NCBI GenBank assembly: GCA_918807975.1
Contig: OU964935.1
Location: 9,511,823 to 9,575,822, forward strand
DNA from: Aplidium turbinatum
Lineage: Eukaryota > Chordata > Ascidiacea > Aplousobranchia > Polyclinidae
DNA: 64,000 bases
Direction: 5' to 3'
Of this stretch, positions 12,700 to 23,300 are shown in pieces. Position 1 is the first letter of the stretch. Every line of letters starts with the position of its first letter. The notes below the pieces were generated by a model that did no database searches, had not been told where the DNA came from, and was given only the letters and a program-made list of their open reading frames with translations. The translations under genes were made by a program, and so were the position numbers.

Positions 12700-12779
12700 T
12701 TTTCTGGGGGAGGCCCCCCAGACACCCCGCCGCTGGGTGGTCAAAACCCCCCCTTTCAAAGTTACTGGCTACGCTACTG
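12700..12779. mobile_element. 3' end of a G/C-rich non-autonomous element
   Basis: A run of C-rich blocks (GGCCCCCCAGACACCCCGCC, CCCCCCCTTT) ends in TGGCTACGCTACTG, the same terminus type as the element at 12804-13502. The left end was not found, so only the right portion can be drawn. Confidence 0.5.
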
Positions 12780-12803
12780 ATCAAGTAGCTAGAAACCTAG
12801 AGT

Positions 12804-13502
12804 CAGTGGCGTAGCCAAAAAAAAAATTGGGGGGTGGGCAAATATTTGATGAATTGAAGAAAACAATGTGTTTAAGTGTTTGATTTAAGTCATTGCCACT
12901 TGATGTGCAGTGGCGTATCCTGGTGGGTTGAGCAAGGGAAGCAATGAAAGTGGTGGGGGGTTAGAGCGTGCCGAAGGCACGCGTATTCTAGGGGGTCCGG
13001 GGGATGTTCCCCCGTAAAATTTTTGAAAAATTACACTTAAATAATGGATTATAGCGCTTTCTGGAAACACTTTTAAGGTATTATTTGTACGAAGTTTATT
13101 AGCAGATAAACAGCTATTAACTTATTAAAAGGTAGCTCTTACACGCGAACGGGCAAAACTGCGGCTAAAATTAGAGAACACCAAAAACTCAGCTACACAA
13201 AAACTCAATAACTACACAAACACCCAACAGAGTAAGCCATTCTGAAATTGCTTTCACAAATTAGTTCAAAGAAACGTAAATCGCGTAAACTTTGCGCGAT
13301 TTACGATTTGCAAAATTTATTGGTGTCTTTCTGTATGTCTAAAACAAGTCATGGGGGTGTTAATTGCCAGATGTCTTGGAAAACGTTATAAATTTTTACA
13401 AATTTTATTACATTTTCAACAAAGAGCTCAACTTCGGAATCTAAACTTGGAAAATTTGGGGGGGGGGCATGGCCCCTTTCGCCCCCCCTGGCTACGCCTA
13501 TG
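12804..13502. mobile_element. Non-autonomous hAT-like element (CAGTGGCGTAGCC type) with 8-bp target duplication
   Basis: The element starts CAGTGGCGTAGCC at 12804 and ends GGCTACGCCTATG at 13502, flanked by CCTAGAGT at 12796-12803 and 13503-13510. It has G-runs near both ends and no coding frame. A second CAGTGGCGTATCC start at 12909, followed by GGTGGGTTGAGC and a GGGGGATGTTCCCCC block, suggests a related element nested near the left end, but I found no target duplication for that one. Confidence 0.75.
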
Positions 13503-13811
13503 CCTAGAGTGGCCCTTTTATATAGGCAAATTAAGCTACGACCAAATCATCAAGTAGCCTACTCATACTCAAGTAGGAAACGTAAATACTGCACGAAAAG
13601 ATGATAGCCTAAGTGTAGATTTTACGGTAAATAAAATAATTTAGTTGTTAGCCTAACTTAAATATTTAAAATATTTAAATATTTATGCGAGGTCCTTTTA
13701 ATTATCCAGCTCGCGAAGTAGCCTAGTTTGTTTTCCACGTTACGCTTTATTGGTTGGCTGTATCGTAAAGGTTTATTGAATTGGGCTACTCGATTGAAAC
13801 AACAGAAAGTT

Positions 13812-13985
13812 CAATTCAGTATTTTTTTTATTTTTTGTAATTATATAAGCTAGGCTTAGCCTACTGTATATACGTGTACAAACACAACAAACATCAATGG
13901 CAAATAGCTCTCACAACAAGGATGGCAGCGAAAGACCAAAAGATCATAAAAATCAGCTGCCATCTCGAAAAATATTGAAAACATA
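13812..13985 (-). mobile_element. LINE 3'-UTR fragment, copy b
   Basis: It carries the same block as copies a and c (plus-strand ATGGCAGCGAAAGACCAAAA followed by CAGCTGCCAT) and a TTCAATTCAG-like end at 13812. No coding sequence is left; the insertion is a very short 5'-truncated copy. Confidence 0.65.
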
Positions 13986-14019
13986 ATTTTAACATCATAG
14001 TAAAATGGAGATCACTTTA

Positions 14020-14105
14020 CCAGAAGTTTCCAAACTGTCTGCCGCGGCACACTGGTGTGCTGCAAGAGGCTTGCAATTGTGCCGCGAATACCTGGTAATC
14101 TGAAT
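14020..14105 (+). mobile_element. Possible left end of a hAT element cut by the LINE
   Basis: TTTCCAAACTGTCTGCCGCG followed by GCACACTGGTGTGCTGC resembles the left ends of hAT elements whose tips read ..TTCCCAAAC...CCGCGGCACAC. It stops where the LINE tail begins. A candidate right end, GGGTTCGCCACTG at about 14357, is weak. Confidence 0.35.
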
Positions 14106-15290
14106 GTGGCAAGTCAAGTCAAGTCAATTTATTTTGTTTTAACAGCGCCATATATTAACAAATAATCAGAGTAAAATGTAATTGTCAAAACAATGCATTG
14201 TACAACTGTTGGTTAGATTATGGCGCAATCAGGATGGTAGCGAAAGACCATAAGCAGTCATCTAGTCAGCCACCACCCCATCACAGCAAATCTAACTACA
14301 CATTCATACACACTAGTGTGCAGAGGCAGGCACACTACTTCATTGAATAAAAAGGGTTCGCCACTGAGATTGAAAAACAACTACTGTTGGTTTGAATCTG
14401 CATTCTCAGACTGAGTAAGCCGATGATGAAGATTCAAACCAACGACCAAGAATTGACCAACCACCAATAATTAGTGATTGTGTGCTATAATAGGCTACAG
14501 CACTTGCGAAAGTTTTCCTGAAATAACGTAGAAAAACGTGGATACCACCACCGAATTGCAACAATTTTTATGTGAAGCATACAAAAACAGGGCAATTTGA
14601 TACTAATAACTGTAGAGAACAAAGATTAATAAGTACGATATGATGATATAGGCCTACTGTAAAGGTAAGTTATCCTTTGTATTGAGCACTTAAGGTACGC
14701 ATGTATATTCATGTAACAGTTGGTTTTTGAGATTTTTTTTAAAGCAATGGAACGGTAAATCTTTTATATCGTGTGAAATTTCACTCCACACTTGCACACA
14801 CAAGAAATGGAGTGTTTTTTTGCCAAAGTTTGTTTGAAACCTGGGAAGAAAAAATCTGGTTTTAGCCTTATGTCTTGTATCATGTTGATGTATGTCGTCT
14901 AATTTAACAAAGTAGCCAGAGAAACATGCTGGCAAAAAATTATTTTCGTACTTGAACATGAACTGTGCATATGCCAGCTTTGCAAGGTCACTCACTTTTA
15001 ATACCTGAAATTTGCTGTACATGTAGGTCGTCGAAGTTTTCCTGTCACCAAACAAACACGCTCTAATAAATTTGTTCTGAATCACTTCCACCTTGTGTAC
15101 TAACGTTTTGTTGGCCCTACCCCAATTAATTATCGAATATTGAAGATTTGATTTAAATAATGAAAAGTAAATTAATTGTAATGTGGATAATGGGACATAG
15201 TATCTGATTTTGTAAGCAATGCCACATACTTTACTCAATTTTGTTGGCAATTGCAAGTGCAAAGCTGCAAAATGTCAACTTGGTACCAAA
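14106..15290 (-). mobile_element. LINE (CR1/L2-like) fragment(s), copy c, longest
   Basis: The minus-strand frame 15262-14690 (190 aa) reads LSKVCGIAYKIRYYVPLSTL, YFSLFKSNLQYSIINWGRAN, VEVIQNKFIRACL and so on: the post-palm segment of CR1/L2-like reverse transcriptases that runs ..LYK.R...P...L...Y.SL....L.Y....WG.... A 3' end with AAGTCAAGTCAAGTCAA (plus) at 14106 and the shared GGTAGCGAAAGACC block at 14234 suggest a microsatellite tail typical of such LINEs. Between 14320 and 14680 the sequence does not match copies a or b, so either this is one element with an insertion or two separate fragments. The catalytic core is missing. Confidence 0.7.
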
Positions 15291-15562
15291 GGGTGTAGAT
15301 TTAGCCTACCTGCTTTAGGCTAATGTGATAAACTACCTGCGATTAACTGCGCAGGCCTAAATCCAGTAGCGTTGGCAGGGGGGGTCCCGGGGTTAATAAT
15401 TTATCAAAGGCTTTGACAGACAGAAGATAAAGGGTCAATACCAAACCAGTAAGCTATATAATATTGCTTGGTAGTCTACTTGTGAGGTTTAACCGCTTGG
15501 TAGAGCAAGAGGCGCATGAATTGCATATGGACTTTCTTCACCAGAGCACGGATCACTGGGCT

Positions 15563-15819
15563 CAGGGCCGGATTTAACTGATGGGGGGCCCAGGGCACTT
15601 TTAGATCGGGGGGCCCCCCGTGTAAAAAAAATTTTCGCGCCTTGGGTGCGATAAACCACATTTACGTCTATAGTAGCATTAATCCAGCACTGCACAGCAT
15701 TTTGCAGAATCTTCAAAGGCTGAAAGAAACAAAATCGCATTTTTCCATGTAGGGGGGCCCTTCATAAGTCGGGGGGACCGGGGAACCTGCACCCTCTCCC
15801 CTCCCTAAATCCGGGCCTG
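15563..15819. mobile_element. 257-bp non-autonomous hAT-like element with perfect 8-bp target duplication
   Basis: Starts CAGGGCCGGATTTA and ends TAAATCCGGGCCTG, with ACTGGGCT at 15555-15562 and 15820-15827. Subterminal GGGGGGCCC and GGGGGGCCCTTC blocks face each other. No open frame of note. The perfect flanking repeat means the boundaries are exact. Confidence 0.88.
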
Positions 15820-15827
15820 ACTGGGCT

Positions 15828-16850
15828 CCGCACTTTGTTTCTTTTTGAATGAAAAAACCTACTGAAAATGCCTCGGTGGAAGCTTAGTCCTGGCAATTTT
15901 GTACACTTGTAGTCAGGCACTGAGCAGGAGCTTTTAATCACCGAGGCAGCCCAGTCGCCAAAATCGAAAGTGAAGATACCACATTGTTGTTGTCTGTTAA
16001 TTTTGCCACCTACTATGTGGCGCTAAGCGAAAAACTTTAAAAATGTTAAACATTGAATAGAGAACTGTTCTTGAAATACTTTCCTTCAAGTTCACGCACA
16101 GACTGAGGGATGAACCAATGTTGCTTGGTCTTGTCGTTCCTTTGTTTGCAAAGACTGGCTCTTGGGAGGGTGAATGTTTGAGAAAAAACGTAGCCTACGG
16201 CATTATTTTTGCAAGTTGTGTGAATGATTGTAGGCTAGGTTACGAATGGTAATAATTAATATAACAATTGGTTTATGGTTTTTTGCTGATTCATATAATA
16301 ATCAGCATTCAGCAACCCATGAAAAAAATCAGCACTTAGCCTACACTTCATTTCACATATGTATAGGTTATTCTATGTATTAATCAGACAAAGCAGATAA
16401 TTTTATTACAATGCTTATTTGTTGTCCTTTTGTTGTTAGCAGGATTATGGTCCGAGGCTTAAAATTTAATTGAAGAGGATGGGAAGACAAAGAAAAGCTG
16501 AGCTTAAATCCCCATGCCCATTTTCAACTGGGGCGTTTCCAAACAAAATGTTTAAGAAATTGCGAGTTGCTTCTTGGAATATCGAAGAAAAATTCTTGTC
16601 CCTGCTTCGTTTCAAAAATATATTCTTTACAAAAAGTTCAAGCAATTAACTCAGAAAGTCAAAAATGCATATTTCAAAGTGTTGTTGCCTCATCTTCTTT
16701 AGAGATTTAATTATTATTCTAAGATGAAGAATTTATGCCTACCTAGGCTAGTGCCTTGTTTTGCGTTTCAATATCATCTTAGGCTACTCACCTGAAATTA
16801 CTTTTCCATTTTAGAAACAGCAAAAGAAAATTTCCCACGTAACCCATTAC
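15828..16850. other. No gene recognised
   Basis: The only structure seen is an imperfect inverted repeat, TGCCTCGGTGGAAGCTT near 15868 against AGCTTTTAATCACCGAGGCA near 15930. The rest shows no convincing coding frame and no repeat that I could match elsewhere in the window. Confidence 0.4.
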
Positions 16851-16855
16851 TCTGT

Positions 16856-19800
16856 TAGTGCAGTCGTGGGAGATTTTTTGTGGGAAATTTTTTTTTATCA
16901 AGCTGATACTTTTCTCAGACCTTCCCCATACTATGCAAATGGATCAGAAAAAAATCCCCATCAATCGGATGATGGGAAACCCCCTTTTGGACCCATTTTC
17001 CAAATGACGTCGCAATCCCTTTATGAAAATTTCAAGTTTTTCAAAAAAGGACATATTATACACCATTTTTTATCTTTTTTCAAGGGGAATAACTTTTTCT
17101 ATTAACAAGAACCCTGAAAATGTACAGAAAAAGAGTTATTACCGATTAAGCAAAAGGATAAACCTATGAATTCCAGGCAAATTTGAAATTATTCGTCACT
17201 GTTTGACTTATTCTTCTATATTCGTTAACAAGAATTAAACAAAGTAAGCGAAACAAAAATTGAAGCTATCATCAACATCAAAAACGTCAAAGATGTTGTT
17301 TTCTTCCTCGTCTTGTCTCGTTGCATCTTCATTGTAAGAGCACTCCTCTTCGGTACCAATATCGACGTTATGCAAAAGTGAAAAAAAAAACCTCATTCTT
17401 CAGTTGTTCGTCTAGTCTCTGGAGTATGTCGTTCATACAAATTATACTTAGATACGAAAAAGATGTGAAACTATCTTTGTATTTCAAGCATACTTAGGCT
17501 ACTATACTATTACATTCAACACCATGACTCCAGATATTGCTGATAATTGCAGAATTCTCTTTTCATCTATGGTTGTAGGCCTACGATCAATTCCTAACCG
17601 AGCAGCACACAATAAAGAGGACAGCAAAAGCTTCACTGGAATTTGGAAAGATCTTGCCATCGAGCAAGCTCTTATGCGCTCAATTAAGTCGCGTGGAGGA
17701 TTGACGAAAGGAAAAGTAGGACAGAAAGTGTTCGACATCTTTGGCTGTTTAGTGTGAGTCACTCGGCAAGTATTCATGAAGCAATGACGCAATTAAGCAA
17801 GACTCAGTTTCTATGAAGTAGGCTAACCAGCATGAAGAGTTGGATGATTCAAGAAAAAAGAGGGATTACGAAAACTGGAAAAGTTTCTGGCCTGGTTAAC
17901 AACGAAAAACCCATTCTTGGTACCAGATGTAAACCTATCTTCTCTTTCAAACGGTCTAGTGTCCATCGCTGGAAAAGATGACGTCAATTGTGAACAAGCG
18001 GAGCAAATTGGTCAAAATATCCAAAAAGGTTTAGATGGGGTAGCAATTACTAACGCATCAATCAAACGCAAAGATTGATCGAACCATTAGAATCCTTAAT
18101 GGAAGTAAACAAAAAGTTTTGCAAGTGGTATTGGTTCGAAAGTCATGTTCAATAGGATGATTGCTGTTGCTGAAAGGGAGAAAAGCCTTGAGCAATTTTT
18201 CGAATTCGAGTTGACCTCAGAGCCAATGTCGATGTTCAAGGAAGGCATGATGAGAAAGCCTGACAAACCCTCCATTAGAAAAATTCTTTTGCCTGGTTCC
18301 TCGTCGCATGCCTTAGAGGAAATCAACAAGCAACTTCTATTATCAACGATGGTGCATTAGGCCTAGCCTACTACATAAAGTTCGCTGGAAAAAAGGAATG
18401 AAGTTTTCGGAAGTTTGAAATTCTTATGTGAAATATATCCAAAACCATTATACCTAAGGGCCATGCATGCTGTTGTGGTTTTTGATGGCTATGATGACGA
18501 AAGTACTAAAAGTCACGAGCACTTGCGCCGAAATTCCGTTCCACAGAGCACGTTTGTGAAAATTGATCCGAGCAATTCACTTCCTTTTACTCAAGATCGC
18601 TACCTCAGCTGCATCAAAACCAAGGCTGAATTCATCAAGTTTGTTTCTACCCTTCTGAGACAATCCGAAGTTGAAGTTCACAACTGCTCTGATGATTTTA
18701 CAATAACATCTACATTGAAAATAACTGATCTACACAATGAATATTGAAAAACGAAATGCACAAGAATGAAACTGCAAAGCAGAGGAAAAAGGCACATCAC
18801 ATGGCGGTTAATTACGCGAGGTAAAATGCTCTGATGATGCTGACGGTTCCATTGTAGCGAAATCCCTTGAGTATGCTTCTCTTCGAAAAGGTCCAGTAAA
18901 TGTCATTGCTGATGATACTGATGTAGATATTATGTTACTGTATCATTGAAAGACTGTCACTCGTGATGATATTTAATTCGTCCAGGAGCGCTTCAACAAA
19001 GCCTGGAGCATCAAAGAAGCCAACCCAAGTATTAAAGATATCAAAGAAGATCTTCTTTTCCTCCACGCATGGTCAGGATGCGACACAACGTCATCGATAT
19101 TTGGATAAGGGAAAAGAAGTTTGCGAAAATCAGAAACGCTGAAAGAGAATTCTGCAATTATCAGCAATGTCTGGAGTTCCCAAAACGAGGTCGGAGATGC
19201 ATCTATAGCTGCATTCAAGATCTAGTATGGTGGCAATGAAGATTCAACGCTTACTAAACTCAGGTATGTATTTTTACATAGGGATTACATAATAATGTTT
19301 ACACTTTTAACATACTGTCCAATTCTAGATACCCTGTATGTAATATTTATCTTTGTTTACTTTTAGACATGACAAAATAATACATGTATATGGCATGCAA
19401 AGGGATAATTGCAGCGGAAAAGCTACCACCAAGCCATAGAGCAGCCTACTTCCATGGGCTACGTCTTTAGAATTTAAATTCAATGTTTGTGAATGGGGAT
19501 GGAGAAACAATAGCAACAACGAACTTGTCCCAATAATGACGGATATGCCTATAGCACCAGCAGTATTGACCAAAGTAATTAGATGCAGATGTAATAAATC
19601 AATAAAAAATCCATGTGGAACGAAAACCTGCACCTGTCGCAATTATGAAATGGCACGACCACGTGTTTCTTCGTGTGGTGAATGTCATGGTGTTGAATGT
19701 AACAGTATGGTAGCCTAAGTATGCTTGAAATGCAAAGATAGTTTCACATCTTTTTCGTATCTAAGTAATAATTTGTATGAACGACATATTCCAGAGACTA

Positions 19801-20366
19801 GACAAAAAACTTAAGAATGAAGACTTTTTTGACTTCTGCAGAACGTCGATGTTGGTACCGAAGAAAAGGAATTCTCGTACGATGAAGATATGAAACGGGA
19901 CAAGACGAGGAAGAAAGCAACATCTTTGACGTTTTTGATGATGATAATAGGTTCAATTTATGTTTCGCTTACTTTGTTTAATTCTTGTAACAGAATATAG
20001 AATAAGTCCAACAGTGACGAATAATTTCAAATTTGCCTGAAATTCACAGATTTATCTTTTTTCTTAATCGGTAATAACTCTTTTTCTGTACATTTTCAGG
20101 GCTCTTGTTAATAGAAAAAGTTCTTCCCTTGAAAAAAGCTAAAAAATGATGTACAATATGTCCTTTTTTGAAAAACTTGAAATTTTCATAAAGGGATTGT
20201 GACGTCATTTGGAAAATGGGTCCAAAAGGGGGTTTCCCATCATCCGATTAATGGGGATTTTTTTTCTGAGCCATCTGCATAATACGGGAAAGGTCTGAAC
20301 AACGTATCAGCTTGATAAAAATATTTTCCCACAAACACCACTTTTTAAGTTCCCAAGACTGCACTA
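16856..20366 (+). mobile_element. Broken 3.5-kb DNA transposon with ~680-bp terminal inverted repeats, Academ-like
   Basis: Terminal inverted repeats run about 16856-17528 and 19684-20366; the tips read TAGTGCAGTC and GACTGCACTA, flanked by TGT (16853-16855, 20367-20369), a 3-bp target duplication. Coding pieces on the plus strand, in several frames, are: 17524-17757 (IEQALMRSIKSRGGLTKGK); a segment near 17880-18070 (NPFLVPDVNLSSLSNGLVSI); 18145-18360 (RMIAVAEREKSLEQFFEFEL, ..MMRKPDKPSI); 18415-18747 (VVFDGYDDESTKSHEHLRRN); a DDTDVDIMLLYH motif at about 18912; and a C-terminal eight-cysteine cluster at 19570-19690 (C.C.......C....C.C ... C..C....C). The DGY...STK.H..RR plus DDTD segment looks like an XPG-type nuclease domain. 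Cys8 plus nuclease plus a 3-bp duplication matches what I recall of Academ. Stops and frame changes are numerous, so it cannot be active. Transposon nature is certain; the superfamily name is less so. Confidence 0.8.
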
Positions 20367-20369
20367 TGT

Positions 20370-23300
20370 AGCCTTCCCTGGCATAAAAGATGACCTTCGC
20401 TGTATGTGTCTATTTAAGTTTGGATTTGAACGTTTAACGCGAAAAAGCTAGAAAACATATTTATTGACTATAATTAACTTCTAAGCTCTTCTCTAATAAC
20501 TCAGTAGCAGTCTTTTTGAAACCTGAAACAGCAACAATCAAGACACGATGGTTCTGTTCTTGAGGTGTGCGCTTCAAGGATAATTTTCATTCAGTGTTAC
20601 CGAGTGGTTTAGTTTTAGGGACAATATATAAAGAACAACACTGACACCAATAGGCTATAATCACAAAGCCTAAAAAGCACGTAAAAGCACGTACAATTGC
20701 TTTGAGAAAAGGAATAGAGTTAACTTAGGTTATTTCTTACTGTAATGTAAGATTTTGAACCAATCTTCCACAAAACCTTTCCATATCACAGCTTATCAGG
20801 TAGGTATGCCTGAACGCCCCATACTCAATCAATGAGCCTCGGCCAACTGACCTTTTTATTTCATCAACAAAGTACAGACACAAGCAATGATGTTAAATTA
20901 ATTTTCCTTTGTGTATTTAATGGTAGGCTATAAGTGGTTATAATTCAGTTTGCAACTATATTTGTCACTATAATTTGTTTTTGTAACTTGAAAATCTTAA
21001 TAGATAGTTATTAAAGTAGTAAAATAGGCTTAAATTTTATGGGTACCCGACAAAGCTTAAGTGTGGATTTACGTAAAAACTTTCAACACTTTTGGTGAAC
21101 AAAATATTGAAAAAAAATTTAAAGAGCATAACAGTTTTTTCAAAGTTTGAGTTAAAGTAACTTAATTCTTAGAAAATTCAAGCAAGACGACTATTTTTTT
21201 TTCAAAAAAAATTTAAGTTTTTGAACTCGAATAGTTTTTGACCCCAATAAGTAGAAAATTAATTTGGCAAGCAAAGTTTTATAACATCATGAACAATGTT
21301 AGCAAATCCTCATACGCCGTTTCCGGTGGCCCAACCGCAAAACGTGTTATCCGTTTGTCTTTATTAGGTCAGGATGTGTCGTAAGTAATACGCCATAAGA
21401 ACACGTGTGAAACAACGTAACTTCCGGTGTATGATGTATACACCTGCTGCTACGGTATCTCTACTGCAATTTTTCTTTGAAAACCACTTATGAAAGCTTT
21501 TATGAGGGCAAAAAGTACAAATTTTTTAGAATTTTTTTTCTAGTTATTGTTGCATTTTTTCTAATCTTTGTCTTTATTTGTGCACTATGTAATTCTATCC
21601 AGCTCGATATTCAAGCAAAGATGGGGCATATGTGGCTAACATTATTTTTATATACAGTAGTATAAACAGTGTACTTTGTTTTTCCACATGACTTGTTAGA
21701 TAAATATCCTGTTACTTAGGCGTAATGAACTAAAAGTTGGTTAGGATTCAAAATATCTTATCAGTCACTAAGCTTTAAATCGAGTAGGCTAAGTCACAAA
21801 ACAGTAAAACATCTACGCTTATAGTAAGATTTAACCTCTTAGCTATCTTTTGAAGACCAATCTATTTAATCACAGAATCGAATGAAGCAGTTTGTAATTT
21901 CAAACAAATCAAATAAATTTGTAAAAATTGAAAAACATCCGGCGCATTAATGTCTCGAATATTTTTGACAAAATGTTCCCAGAAAGCGACAGTTCCTTCT
22001 AAAATTAACACTTTCATGGTCTTTTTGCAGCACGTTCTTTCCTGGTAAACTGATTCCAATGTCTTAGCTTTGAATGTGCAAGAAGTTTATGTGAATTTTT
22101 AATTATTTTGTGAATGCGGCAAATTTAATAATTTCGAGTCACAAAATTCAATCACAAACTTCATTGACACGTCGTTAGAATGATTGATAGGCCCATTATT
22201 GATTACTACGTTGCTGTAGGCCCAGGCTACTGTTCTATATATAATCGTAAGGCAACAGAAGATTTTGAGGACGCAAACAGAACTTTCCTAAGTTTTACCT
22301 TTACACGCACTCATAGGCTACAATCATGAATCTTTTATTGCTATATTTGTTATTGTAACAATATACAGAAACCAATGCTTTCAGTGCACATTTTATAGTA
22401 ATGCTCTTTGTTTCTACAATTCTCTTACGATTATGTACATTATACAATAATCCAGCATTGAATCATGAAAATATGTGAAATAACGCATGTTTTAAAAACT
22501 GAATCAACTTTTTATTAGCGTAGAGTTTTTTCAAAAATATTTTAAGTTTTTGTGTGAGAACGCAGTAGTAGCAAAAAAAACTAAATTATTTCTGTAAATT
22601 ATACAAAACTACTGCAAATTATACTGTTCATACTGTAAAGCATACAATCGTATTTTAGAAAGATTATAAAATATGTATATATTGTCTGCTGACCTTATTT
22701 AAAATAAATTTGGAGCAGAAAGATTAAAATACAATTGTTTAACACTATAAGGCGTGAAAGAGCATTAATATAAAATTACAAATGTTCTATTTTCTACTTT
22801 TATTATATAAATACTGTATTAGTATTATAAAATTTTTGCATGACGCAAATGCATTAGCTATAGCCTACCACGTCATGTTTGTGCTAGGGCTTGTTACTGG
22901 CAACAATGAAAACGGTAAGGGTTAAACAAGATTGCGAATCGTAATATTGAATTTAAAAAAAGATCTTTTTAGAATTTCAGACAAAGAAAATACACGATCT
23001 GTGGAAGCGTAGTATCGCAGTATTTTGTGTGTATGATGCATCTTAATTCACATAAACTCGGTTTTAAACCATGACAATGTATCATGACGAATGCAAGCGT
23101 GTTTACGATAGTTCCGTTTCATCTTTCATTGGTAAAACAAACTTTAAAATAAAAAGCTGGTCAGTTTTGTCCGCGATATAAAATTCTAAAAGCTGTTTCT
23201 CAAAAAACGATTTCGTTCTCCAACGACTTTTTATATCAGGATTTCTGTTGAACCTGATGGCTGTCACGCAGCGGAGCAGACTACGTCACAGGCTCGTGAC

